From: Terriglobia bacterium
GTDB taxonomy: Bacteria > Acidobacteriota > Terriglobia > Acidiferrales > UBA7541
Direction: 5' to 3'
Length of the DNA: 56,559 bases
Assembly: GCA_020072805.1 (NCBI GenBank)
Contig: JAIQGC010000007.1
Location: 1 to 56,559, forward strand
The translations under genes and the position numbers were made by a program. The notes under the pieces were generated by a model. It did not search any database, was not told the origin of the DNA, and was given only the letters and a program-made list of their open reading frames with translations. Of this stretch, positions 28,725-38,200 are shown piece after piece (positions within the stretch are counted from its first letter, which is position 1; each line of letters begins with the position of its first letter).

Positions 28725-30331
28725 ACCGCACCCCGTTTCTCGATAAATTGAGGAAAAAAATCCGGATTGCTTTCCATGATCCGGGCATAGGCATGGAGAC
28801 CGAGATCGATCCAGCTGCGAATCCATTCGCAGTAGTGCGCATTGGCGTGGTACAGGCTGCCGTAATGGGTGTTCGCCTCGTGGTAGCAGCCGCCGGCGCA
28901 GACGTGGCGCACCCAGCAGGTGCCGCAGTGCGGCTTGTTGCTCAGGTGCGCGCGGCTTAGAAAATCGGTCTGACGGGCCACGTCCAGGCCCTCCTGCACG
29001 CTGCCCATGCGGTGTGCGGGGGATTCCGAGAAGCGATGGCACAGGTAGAGGTCGCCATCGGCGCCGACGCCCAGCAGGCCCAGCCCGGCGCCGCAGGGAT
29101 AGTTTTTCGAGATTCCGGTGTGCAGCTCGCCGAGCAGATTGGAAAGATTGGAAAAACCGAAAGACTCGTTTTTCAGGGCGCGCTCGACGTAAATGTCGGA
29201 AAGTTTACGGAAGGCTTCCAGCACGGTCCACAACTCTTCGGATGTCAAAGCAAAATCCTCTTGCGCTGAGGAAGTCACCGGAGCGAAGCCCACTTCGTGA
29301 AAACCCATATCCAACAAGTGCCAGAAGCATTCCTCGACGGCGGTGATGCCGTGGGTGAGCGTGGCGCGCGCGGCCACCGGGCGGGTCTTGTGGCGATGGA
29401 GAAGTTCGAGGATGCGCGGGCGGACGTGGTCGTAGGAGCCCATGCCGTTCTTGTAGGTGCGCCGGAGATCGTTGTATTCCTTGGGGCCGTCGATGCTCAC
29501 CGATACGCCGATGCGGTTTTCACTGAGGAAGTCGATGACCTCGGTGGTCAGACCGGTGGCGTTGGTGGTCATGGTGAAATCCACGTGCTTGCCGGCTTTG
29601 GCCGAGGCTTCCCCGGCGTAGGCCACCACGCGGCGAATGAGGCCGAGATTCATCAGCGGCTCGCCGCCGAAGAACACCAGGGTCACGTTCTTCTGGTCGG
29701 CGGAATTGGCCAGCAGGAAATCCACGCTGCTCCGTGCGGTCTCTTCCTGCATCATGCGCTTGGGAGTGCCGTAATCTCCCTGCGCGGCAAAACAATAGCT
29801 GCAGCCCAGATTGCAATCGTTGGCCACGTTGAGGACCAGGGAGCGCTGCGGAAAGGGCGCCGGAGGAAGCTGGCGCTGCGGAGTTTTCCACTCTTCGCCG
29901 GGAAACCCCGAAAAGCGAATGGCGCGAATGCTGCGCAGTTCCCGCAGGGCCTCCCCGATCTGCTGCCGGTCATGCGTACCTTCAAATGCGCAGAAAATAT
30001 CTTTCAGCAGGACGTAGCCGGCGCCCGCGGCCTGGCGGCCTTCGGTTGCCGGGGCCGGCGCGGACTTTCCCGGCCGCAGGTAATGCAGAATGTCGCGGCT
30101 CAATCCGTCCAGGGCGAAGACGGCGGTGACGTCCACGACGAAGACATAGGAAGAACCGCCAGCGGCGAATTCGCGAATATCGGAAAGCAGCACGGCGGGC
30201 TCATCGGGAGGAACACACAGCGGCGCTTCCACCACCGCTTCCATCGCCGGGGAGAAAATTCCGGCAGCGCCCGCGGGAAGCAGGTGGGAGAGCGGGAGAA
30301 AGTTGTGCGGCAGCCCGTGGGCGTGGCTCAT
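28721..30331 (-). CDS. qhpD: QhpD radical SAM cross-linking enzyme
   Basis: 536 residues. The radical SAM cluster motif is CNLGCSYC (Cys173, 177, 180). The C-terminal SPASM-like region is rich in Cys (CHRF, HCGTCWVRHVCAGGCYHE, HYCEW) for auxiliary Fe-S clusters. QhpD forms the three intra-chain Cys-to-Asp/Glu thioether bonds in the gamma subunit. It is longer than the Paracoccus protein (about 476) mainly at the N-terminus. It sits between qhpA and qhpC as in the classical operon. Confidence 0.93.
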   Translation of the reverse strand: MSHAHGLPHNFLPLSHLLPAGAAGIFSPAMEAVVEAPLCVPPDEPAVLLSDIREFAAGGSSYVFVVDVTAVFALDGLSRDILHYLRPGKSAPAPATEGRQAAGAGYVLLKDIFCAFEGTHDRQQIGEALRELRSIRAIRFSGFPGEEWKTPQRQLPPAPFPQRSLVLNVANDCNLGCSYCFAAQGDYGTPKRMMQEETARSSVDFLLANSADQKNVTLVFFGGEPLMNLGLIRRVVAYAGEASAKAGKHVDFTMTTNATGLTTEVIDFLSENRIGVSVSIDGPKEYNDLRRTYKNGMGSYDHVRPRILELLHRHKTRPVAARATLTHGITAVEECFWHLLDMGFHEVGFAPVTSSAQEDFALTSEELWTVLEAFRKLSDIYVERALKNESFGFSNLSNLLGELHTGISKNYPCGAGLGLLGVGADGDLYLCHRFSESPAHRMGSVQEGLDVARQTDFLSRAHLSNKPHCGTCWVRHVCAGGCYHEANTHYGSLYHANAHYCEWIRSWIDLGLHAYARIMESNPDFFPQFIEKRGAV

Positions 30332-30344
30332 CCGGCGGCGCTCC

Positions 30345-31922
30345 TCAGTGAATCGGGAATTGCACGTAAAGCGGCACGGTCACCAGCACGTAGGCCCGGG
30401 CCTTCAACGGCTGCTGTGCGCCCGGGGGCGTATAGCTGGCTTCCACCCAGACGTCGCCGGCGTTATTGGTCGAGCGCAGCCGCGCCGGGTTGGGACCTTC
30501 CTCCGCGGGAGTGAACAGGCCGTTCTGGTTCACGCTGCCCACGAAGGAGACATCCTTTTCCCCAAACGAGGCATACGCCTCCGCCATGCTCCAGGAAGCC
30601 TGCACGGCGCCCAAGTCCAGATCGTCGGCAGTGCCGGGCAGGCCGTCCGCGCCGTTGCTCCATGCGTGTGCTTCAAACTGGGCGAATTCCTTTTGGTAAT
30701 GGATGCCCCCGAGGCGCGCCATGGCGTGATCCGGCGTAACGCGCAGGTAGTCGGCGTTTTCATACACGATGAACTGTCCCGCGCCGGAAATCGCTCCCGT
30801 CTTTACGTCGCGTGCGCCCGGTTTCGCGGCAGGGTCCACGCTGATGACCGCTTCGATATGGTCCGGAGCAGCTTCCACGATTTTTTCAACGCTGACGCCG
30901 TCGCCCAGATGCAAATCGGCGTGTTGCGCGGGCGGAGTCATGAGAATGCCGGCGATGCGGATGGTCACGTGGCTGGAGCCGCGACGAACCGCGCCGGGCA
31001 AAACGGCCAGCACGCGGGGAGCGCCTTCCACGCGATAGCGGACTTCCCTGGCTCCCAGTTCGGGATGCTCGAGTGGGAACCAGCGCCCGCGCAGGGTATT
31101 CTGGTCCGCGGAAAGATGAAAGACTTCGCGTGTCTTGTCCTTTTCCCCGCGCAGGGCATTGCCGCGCCAGGCGTAGGCGCCGAACCAGCGGCCCTTGCCG
31201 CGCACGGTTTCCTTCTGCCCGCTGGCAAATGCCAGTGCGGTTTCGCTTTGGCGGCCGCCGTCGGGAAGCGTGCGGAAGCTCAGCAGACCCGTGTAATCTC
31301 CCTTGCCCGGCTGGCTGCCCACAACCACCCACTGGCCCTCACCGGGAGCGGTGGCGTCCTTTTCCTTTTTCCACTCGGGAGTTTCCAGAGGAAAGTGGTC
31401 GGCGAGCCAGGCCAGATTTTCATCGGCTAGTTTGGGCCAGTCGACTTGCCGGTGCTGGTAGATCATGGCCGGATACATGCCCATGAGAAAATCCTTCAGC
31501 TTGAGCCATTCCTCGCGGGTGCGGCGCTGCCCGGCAATCTTGCCGTAGCTGTGACAGCCGGCGCACGCCGCCTTCATGTGCTCGCTGGGTATTTCTTCGC
31601 TCGTTTCCTCGCGTTCAAGGACGTAGGCAATGGGGGCCAGTTCCGAGGCCGTGAGACCGTGATTGTCGGAGAGGTATTGGACGATCTGCCGGGCCGCGTC
31701 GGGGGTAAGGGAAACGCCGTGAATCCGGACCATGCGCTTGACGGTCAATTCCCATTCTTCCGGCGGTTTGCGCACGTAGGAGATGCGGCTCATGCGCCCC
31801 TGGGCATCCACCTGGTGGCAGGCCCCGCAGGAGTCGCGCACCAGTTGGGACTTGACCGGCAAACCTTCCGCGGAAACACCCGCCGCCAGCATCAGACAGC
31901 CGAGAGAGAGCAACCAGCGCAT
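30345..31922 (-). CDS. qhpA: quinohemoprotein amine dehydrogenase alpha subunit (diheme)
   Basis: 525 residues from the ATG at 31920-31922, chosen because GGAGG lies five bases upstream and it gives a clean signal peptide MRWLLSLGCLMLAAGVSA. Two c-type heme motifs, CGACH (32-36) and CAGCH (120-124), occupy the N-terminal cytochrome domain. Three beta domains follow, as in the QHNDH alpha subunit. Electrons from amine oxidation at CTQ pass through the hemes to a periplasmic acceptor. It is the first gene of the operon, with a long (~235 base) leader. Confidence 0.93.
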   Translation of the reverse strand: MRWLLSLGCLMLAAGVSAEGLPVKSQLVRDSCGACHQVDAQGRMSRISYVRKPPEEWELTVKRMVRIHGVSLTPDAARQIVQYLSDNHGLTASELAPIAYVLEREETSEEIPSEHMKAACAGCHSYGKIAGQRRTREEWLKLKDFLMGMYPAMIYQHRQVDWPKLADENLAWLADHFPLETPEWKKEKDATAPGEGQWVVVGSQPGKGDYTGLLSFRTLPDGGRQSETALAFASGQKETVRGKGRWFGAYAWRGNALRGEKDKTREVFHLSADQNTLRGRWFPLEHPELGAREVRYRVEGAPRVLAVLPGAVRRGSSHVTIRIAGILMTPPAQHADLHLGDGVSVEKIVEAAPDHIEAVISVDPAAKPGARDVKTGAISGAGQFIVYENADYLRVTPDHAMARLGGIHYQKEFAQFEAHAWSNGADGLPGTADDLDLGAVQASWSMAEAYASFGEKDVSFVGSVNQNGLFTPAEEGPNPARLRSTNNAGDVWVEASYTPPGAQQPLKARAYVLVTVPLYVQFPIH

Positions 31923-32140
31923 GGCATCCTCCATGACGGAGACCCGAAAGATTCCGAAAGATAATCCGAAGCAACGTCCCGCACGGCCTCCAGGACGCTC
32001 AAATTAAGTCTTAAACCAGCGCAGCATACCGTACCCGCGCCGCAAAAGATACCGATCCAAAGGCAACCTGCCGGAGAACAATCCAACGTCTGCGGGAAGG
32101 AGAGAGCGCCGAAAAGGTTCGTCTGAATTCATTGCAGTTG

Positions 32141-32157
32141 ACCAGCGGCCGGCTGGT
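32141..32157. promoter_or_regulatory. palindrome at the qhp transcription start
   Basis: ACCAGC-GGCCG-GCTGGT, a perfect 6-base inverted repeat with a five-base centre. It lies just downstream of the -10 of the predicted qhpA promoter, covering roughly +1 to +17. That position suits a repressor operator (inference). The rest of the 386-base qhpA/crotonase intergenic region (31923-32308) holds the promoter and otherwise nothing recognised. Confidence 0.45.
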
Positions 32158-32164
32158 TGAGCGC

Positions 32165-32194
32165 AATATAGTTAAGGCACGTAGGCCTTGTCAA
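32165..32194 (-). promoter_or_regulatory. sigma70-like promoter of the qhp operon
   Basis: On the minus strand: TTGACA (32189-32194), an 18-base spacer and TATATT (32165-32170). The -35 is a perfect consensus and the -10 differs at one position. The start of transcription would be near 32158, about 235 bases before the qhpA ATG. Confidence 0.7.
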
Positions 32195-32308
32195 GACATT
32201 CGTTGTGGTTTACCGTAGCGGACCAGAGCGCGGACTTCTTGCCTTCTCCGCGCGCTTTTCGTCGAGAGGTTGCGGCGCACGGCATGCGCGCGCCCCAGGA
32301 GAGTCGCC

Positions 32309-33085
32309 ATGAACTACCAGCACATTACTCTGAACATGGAGGGCGGCACGGCGGTGGTGACCCTGAACCGGCCCGCGCGCCGCAATGCCCTGGCGCTGGA
32401 AATGATGCAGGAGCTGATCCAGTGCTTTGACGGGCTGGCGGTGAACCGTGAGGCCCGAGCCGTCATCCTGGCCGCCGCCGGCAATGTGTTCTGCTCCGGG
32501 CATGACCTGGGCGAGATGGTCGGGCGGGATATCAACGAGTACCGCCACCTGTTCGACGTGTGCACGGTGCTGATGACGCGCATTCAATCCCTGCCGCAGC
32601 CGGTGATTGCCGAAGTGCAGGGCGTGGCTACTGCGGCGGGATGCCAGTTGGTAGCCACCTGCGACCTGGCCATCGCCTCGGAAAAGGCTTCTTTCGCGAC
32701 GCCGGGCGTGCGCATCGGTCTTTTCTGCACCACGCCCATGGTGGCGCTTAGCCGCGCCGTCGGACGCAAGCGCGCCCTGCAGATGCTGCTGACCGGTGAA
32801 CTCGTGGATGCACGGACGGCGACGGACTGGGGACTGGTAAATTTCGTCGTGCCCGCGGAAACGCTGGCGGCGGAAACCCGCAAGCTGGCCGAGCGGATTT
32901 CTGGAGCGAGTTCGCTGACCATCGGCCTGGGCAAGCAGGCCTACTACTCGCAGATCGATCTTGACCAGCCCAAGGCCTACGCCTACGCCAAGGAAGTGAT
33001 GAGCATGAATTCGCTGGCGCTGGACGCGCAGGAAGGCATTAGTGCATTTCTGGAGAAGCGGCCGGCCTGCTGGGTGGGGCGTTAG
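32309..33085 (+). CDS. crotonase-family protein lacking both hydratase glutamates
   Basis: 258 residues. The ATG at 32309 has AGGAGAG five bases before it. The crotonase fold is clear: oxyanion-hole segments FCSGHDL and GVATAAGCQLVA, and the conserved SRAVGRKRALQMLLTGE. The position of catalytic Glu144 of enoyl-CoA hydratase is Gln (GCQLV), and the Glu164 position (FATPGVRIG) is Gly. Simple hydratase chemistry is therefore doubtful; ECHDC3-like proteins share this pattern. It is convergent with the U32 gene, overlapping its end by four bases, and divergent from qhpA. Confidence 0.85.
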   Translation: MNYQHITLNMEGGTAVVTLNRPARRNALALEMMQELIQCFDGLAVNREARAVILAAAGNVFCSGHDLGEMVGRDINEYRHLFDVCTVLMTRIQSLPQPVIAEVQGVATAAGCQLVATCDLAIASEKASFATPGVRIGLFCTTPMVALSRAVGRKRALQMLLTGELVDARTATDWGLVNFVVPAETLAAETRKLAERISGASSLTIGLGKQAYYSQIDLDQPKAYAYAKEVMSMNSLALDAQEGISAFLEKRPACWVGR

Positions 33086-34182
33086 TCGCCCGGCATAGAC
33101 GCCGGGCGGCTTTCCGAAATAGTCGTTAACTCGGGATTCTTTGCCGGCCGTTCAGTGGCCGACGGATTTTCTTCCCATTCGTAATAGCACATCTCTCCCG
33201 GCACGCAGCGCGCAGGCGCCAGGCGAATGCTTTGGGCATGCTCCTGCACTTCACTTTCGGAGGCTCCGGCCCGCTGGCGGGCCACGACGGAGCGGACCAG
33301 GCGCAGACTCATCAGCTTGCGCATGGCCGAGGCTTCCCGGCCCACAATTTTGAGCGAAGCCACCCCGATCCTTTCGAAAAAGGGAATGGCGCAAAGCCCG
33401 CAGGGGCCGGGCAGAACCGCGCCCGCACCCTGCTCCGAACAGGCGCTGTTGGTAAGGACGCCGATGCGCCGGCGGAAATCATCGAGCAATTTTGCCGCGG
33501 CTTCCTCTTCCCCCTCGCGCCAGGGATTACCGGAAAGCTTCACGGTCTCCGAGGACATTTTCACGAGATTGGTGCAGAAGGCGCCGACGGAATGATGGTG
33601 CGTCGTGAGGCAGTTTCCTTCCTCGAAGATGCAGCCATCGTTCAAGATGAAGGTTTCAATTTCCATTTGCGGGCCGGCGGTAGTAACGATGCGCGCGATT
33701 TCCGGCAGAGTCAGGCTGCGCGGCAGGATGACGCGGCGCACGCCCAGCGAGCGGAAAAATTCAATGGCGCTGCTGTTCAGCGTGGCAGCGATCGAGCTGA
33801 GGTGCAGCGCGCAGGAAAGATTCTCTTCGGCCAGGGCCATCAGCAGGCCCGGGTCGGAGATGATCAGGGCGTCCGCGCCGGCTTCCCCGACATAGCGCCG
33901 GGCCAGCTCGACGACCAGCGGCAGCTGCCCGGCGGTATAGGTCTGTGCATTCAGCGTGATGAAAACGGGAACCGCTGCGCGATGGGCCTGCTCGATAACC
34001 CGGCCGAGGTCGGCGAAGGTGCGCAGATTGCCGCCCACCGGGCTGCGGCGGTTCAGCCAGACCGCGCCGGTGTAGCGTTCGACCCACTCGTCGGGCACCA
34101 TCCCGCAGTAAAGCTCCTCGGCACCGTTGGCCAGGAGCATCTCCGTCTCATCCACGCCGTTTAAGGGAGCAAGAATCTTCAC
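33082..34182 (-). CDS. U32 family protein, UbiU-like
   Basis: 366 residues from a GTG at 34180-34182. The TIM-barrel N-terminus (MKILAPLNGVDETEMLLANGA) and central signature EIETFILNDGCIFEEGNC match the spacing of the U32 family signature (E-x-F, then C-x4-G-x-C). Cys184-x6-Cys191 has the spacing of two [4Fe-4S] ligands of UbiU. Further Cys occur at 203, 248, 261 and 264, followed by IPFFERIGVASLKIVGR, typical of U32. Family members include collagenase-like proteins and, better established, oxygen-independent hydroxylases (UbiUV, RlhA, TrhP). It lies six bases after its partner gene and may act on a substrate of the adjacent amine-dehydrogenase system. Confidence 0.8.
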   Translation of the reverse strand: MKILAPLNGVDETEMLLANGAEELYCGMVPDEWVERYTGAVWLNRRSPVGGNLRTFADLGRVIEQAHRAAVPVFITLNAQTYTAGQLPLVVELARRYVGEAGADALIISDPGLLMALAEENLSCALHLSSIAATLNSSAIEFFRSLGVRRVILPRSLTLPEIARIVTTAGPQMEIETFILNDGCIFEEGNCLTTHHHSVGAFCTNLVKMSSETVKLSGNPWREGEEEAAAKLLDDFRRRIGVLTNSACSEQGAGAVLPGPCGLCAIPFFERIGVASLKIVGREASAMRKLMSLRLVRSVVARQRAGASESEVQEHAQSIRLAPARCVPGEMCYYEWEENPSATERPAKNPELTTISESRPASMPGD

Positions 34183-34188
34183 GTACCC

Positions 34189-35115
34189 TCACATCGGAAG
34201 GCCGGGCTCATAGATGAGCCGGGCCACGCCTCTTTCCGCGGCGCCCTGCAAGAAACCCTGTAGCGCTTTTTCTTCCAGGTAATAGAAAAACGTATTGCCG
34301 CGCTGAAAAAAGCGCGTGCCGTCGGTGGATAGCGCGGACGCGCTGAAGGTGTGCGTCGTGGAATACTCCCGGCATTCCTGGCGGCAGGGCACGCCGGGGC
34401 GGAATCGCTGGCTGCCCTCGATGTGCAGCGAGCTGATCATGCAGTGGCGGCCGCTGGTGACAAATCCGCAAGGAACATAGCAGGCCACCTGAAATGGAAG
34501 CTCGTGGAAATCCATATCCGCGGAATTGGGCAGGAGATCCATTTCCACCGTGGCCACGCCGTAGCGGCTGATCAGGCTGCGCAGAAACGGCGTATCCAGG
34601 CCGGCGGGCTGCATGCTGGCGCGGATGCCGGCCGGAGCGTTCGGAGCGTTATAGAGAGGAACGACGCGGGGGTCGCGCATGGTTTTGTTCAGCAAGCGGC
34701 CGCGCACGAGGCACAAGCCGGGGAATTCCGCATGCACCAACTGCAGAACTCCCCAATCGTTGAAGACCACTTCCACCGCGCGGCCCTGCCGTGCGAGCCA
34801 AGCGAACAAAACGCGCAGCGCGTCCAGACCTTCGTCCGTGGCCGGCGGGGTCAGGAAGCTGATTTCCAGCTGTTTGTTCCAGAGTTTTTCGCAGAGGACG
34901 GAGAAAGAATCCAGCGAGGGCAGCAGGCTTTCGCAGAATTCGTTGCCCACGCAGGCGCGCCGCGGCGGCGACTGCCGGGCGGCTTGCCGGAAGAAACCGG
35001 CGGCCGGGCTGTGGAACTCTTTCAGGTGCGGCTCGCAGAAACGGAGCGGGTCGGCAAGCAAATCGTCCCAGCGATCGGCCAGCACGGGATTTCGGACGTG
35101 GACGGCCCACTCCAT
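34189..35115 (-). CDS. U32-like partner protein, UbiV-like cysteine pattern
   Basis: 308 residues. No textbook U32 signature, but barrel segments such as VEVVFNDWGVLQLVHAE and VRGRLLNKTMRDPRV recall U32 proteins. The Cys set Cys225-x18-Cys244-x3-Cys248 (GRHC ... PCRQEC) plus upstream Cys (27, 55 or 61) resembles the Cys39/180/193/197 cluster set of UbiV, which has C-x12-C-x3-C. AGGAG precedes the start. Being six bases upstream of the U32 gene, the two probably form a heterodimer as UbiU-UbiV do (inference). Confidence 0.6.
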   Translation of the reverse strand: MEWAVHVRNPVLADRWDDLLADPLRFCEPHLKEFHSPAAGFFRQAARQSPPRRACVGNEFCESLLPSLDSFSVLCEKLWNKQLEISFLTPPATDEGLDALRVLFAWLARQGRAVEVVFNDWGVLQLVHAEFPGLCLVRGRLLNKTMRDPRVVPLYNAPNAPAGIRASMQPAGLDTPFLRSLISRYGVATVEMDLLPNSADMDFHELPFQVACYVPCGFVTSGRHCMISSLHIEGSQRFRPGVPCRQECREYSTTHTFSASALSTDGTRFFQRGNTFFYYLEEKALQGFLQGAAERGVARLIYEPGLPM

Positions 35116-35226
35116 CGCAAGGAACTCCTGGGAGCGGACGCGTTCCGCTCGGCAACGGGAAGGCCGGGTCCCGAGGGTCCCGGCCGTTTCCAGCGGTTCA
35201 TTCTATACGCGGAAGGGGTTTTTCGG

Positions 35227-38200
35227 CTACCACACAAACTTCAAGCCGAGCTGCAATTCGCGCGGATTGAAAGCCTGGGTGGATTTCCCAAAGGAAAGTG
35301 GATCGCCGGCCAGATCCGATACCGGCAGAAACATATTCGACCGGTTGGTCAGGTTGAAGGCTTCCGCGCGGAACTGAATCTGCCCGCCTTCACCAAAGAA
35401 CTTGAAGGCGAAGTTGCGCGATAGCGAGAGGTCCACCTCTTTGTAGTCCGGGCCGCAAAACGTGTTCCGGCCCAGATTGCCGTTTGCTGGCGCGGTGAAT
35501 GGATCCGGGGTCGGGAACACCGCCGTGGACGCGAAAATACCGTCGGCAAACTGTTTGGGCGTGGAGCACCCGATGGTATTTCCAAAGGCCGGCGTGTTGG
35601 GACGGTCATATCCGGTGGCCTGGGTGCCGCCTCCGCCGTCGGCGTTGTAGTCGGCCGCGGGCACAAAAGCGTCATTGTAGACCGTAAACGGCCTCCCGGA
35701 CTCATAGGAGATGATGGTGTTGAGTTGCCATTCGCTGAAGGCAGCGCGCACGGCTGCGGATCGCTTGCTCATCTTGCCGATGTTCCACACCGCGTTCAGC
35801 GCGATGCGGTGGCGGATGTCAAAACTGGAGCGTCCATAATCGAGGTGCCGGTTATTGGCGTCCAGCGTGCCGAAGTAGCCCGTGCCGGCATTGGCAAAGT
35901 CTCCCGCGAAGGCATCGTCCTGGATATCCATGGACTTGCCGTAGGTGTAGCTGGCTTGCAGAAGATAGCCATGGGAGAAGTGTTTTTTGATTTGGAAAGT
36001 GGCCCCGTGGTAGTTGGAATTGGTGTCGGTCGAAAGATACGACGCCCAGCCCAGGTAGGGATCCGGCCTGGTGAACGGCACACCCTGATAGCCGCCGGCC
36101 ACACGGTTGGGATCGTTGGTGAACGCCAGACGGTGGCCCTGGTTCCCGGCATAGCCCACTTCCACGAGCCAGTCCGGCGCCAGTTGATATTGAATATTGA
36201 GGTTCCACTCCTCGACATACGGAGTTTTCAAATTCGGATCAATCAGATAAGGAAACAGAAGGCAAGGAGTCGCAGTCGTGCCCACCAACCCCTGGGGAAT
36301 AAATCCACCCGCGCAACCCGGATTGGGGGTCGGAGGATACTTAATCACATCGGCGAGGGTGTACGGAATGGAGGCCCCGAGTCCAAACGGCGGAATGGCG
36401 ACCACAAAGGCGCTGTAGGGCGGGCTGAAGCGCGCCGGCTCGCTCAACAGGTCATTGTGCATGCGGTCGTAATTCATGGAAAAACCGCCGCGAACGGAGA
36501 ATTTGCCGTTCCCGAAAGGATCCCAGGCAAGGCCAATGGCCGGAGCGAAGTTCTTGTAGTAGGGCTTGTACATTTCACCCAACTGGCCAAAGGTCGGAAT
36601 GTTCGCAAACTGGTCGAGAAGCGTCGCTCCCGCGCCCAGGTTGATTCCTCCCTGCAAGCCGTTCGCTTCATGAATCACGCCGAAGATTTCGTGGCGCAGG
36701 CCCAGATTCAGCGTCAGATTCTTGCGAAACTTCCAATCGTCCTGCACGAACCAGCTGAAGTCCGTGCGGCGGAAGTTGCGGTACTCATTGGGGCTGCCCA
36801 CGATGCTCTGCCCGGTGGTCGGATCCAGCTGCTGGGCCTGCAGATAAGGCAGGCCATTTACAAAATCGCTGAGACTCGCAAACTCATACATGCCGCGGCC
36901 GAGGGCGTCAAACGCCCCGTGCTCGAACTCCTTGGACCACTGCCCGCCGAATTTGAATGCATGGCGTCCCCGGTTGAGGATGACCGTGTCGCGAAAGTCC
37001 GCCTGATTGTCCAGCATGTTGATGGGAATGAAGAAGTCGGAGCCGAAGCCCAGCGTAAAATCATCCAGCAGGAATTGCGGGACGTTTTCCGGATAAGCGT
37101 CGGTGAACGCGCGGTTGCGCAGCCAGCCGAAGCGGAAATCATTCACCAGGTTGTGACCGAATACGTGAGTCTCCCCCACGGCCAAGCTGCCGATGAAGCC
37201 GTCGAGCGGACGGCTGAAACCGCGCAGCATGCGTCCCAGTCCACCAATGGTGGTGAGTTCGCCCACGCCGGTGGTCCGCGGATAATGGCCGGACCAGCGC
37301 ACGAACAGGCGGTCATTGCCGTCGTGGAAAAGATTATCCAGACGCAGCATGTATTGGTCGGTGGTCGTGCTGTTGGTCTTCTGGCCCACGGCCGTGCCGT
37401 AATCCGGCGAACCGATGAATTGAATATCCTGGCTGTAGACGGGATCGCCCGGAACCAGATCCGGTCCGGGGAAATTCTGGAAGAGATAATCGGAAACGCT
37501 CCCGGGCAAATTGGCGTGCACCCAGGCGCGCAACTGCGGAGTCTCCACTTGCACCTTGCGGGTCACCCCGCGCCGCTCGCGGAATCCTTCGTAAGCGATG
37601 AACCAAAAAGTCTTGTCCTTGCGCACGGGCCCGCCCAGCGTGCCGCCGAACTGGTTTTGAATCAGGGCGGAGCCATGTTTTTCACCGGTGAGCGGATCCA
37701 CCGGATCAAAGAAATTTCCCGCGTTCATGGCCTTATTGCGATGGAACTCCCAGGCCGAGCCGTGAATATCATTTGTCCCCGACTTGGTGGCCACGTTGAT
37801 CACCGCGCCGAAATTGCGGCCGTACTCTCGGCCCAGGCTCGAGGTGGACACCTGAAACTCCTGCACGGCATCGAGAATCGGCGCAATGGCCGGAACCCCG
37901 CCCAGCCCGTTGTCGGAGTTGGGCGCGCCGTCGAGCAGGAAGTTGGTCGAGCGGATGCGCTTGCCATACGTCACGAAGCCCAGATCATAGGAAGAGTTGT
38001 TGTAATAGGTGGGAATCGAGACGCGTGAGGGCGCCGTGCCCGGTTCGAGCACCGGCAGCTGGTAAATGTTGCGCTTGATCAGCGGCAACTCCTCAAGCTG
38101 CGTCTGCTCGACGATGTGCGTGATGCGGCTCTCTTCCGTGTTCACGGTGACCGCGCTGGCATCCACCTGCACTTTTTGTTCAACCAGTCCCACCTGAAGG

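Noticed and set aside
33082-34182. Plain collagenase-type U32 peptidase
   Set aside because: The cysteine spacing and tandem UbiV-like partner fit the Fe-S hydroxylase branch better, and peptidase activity of the family is poorly supported.
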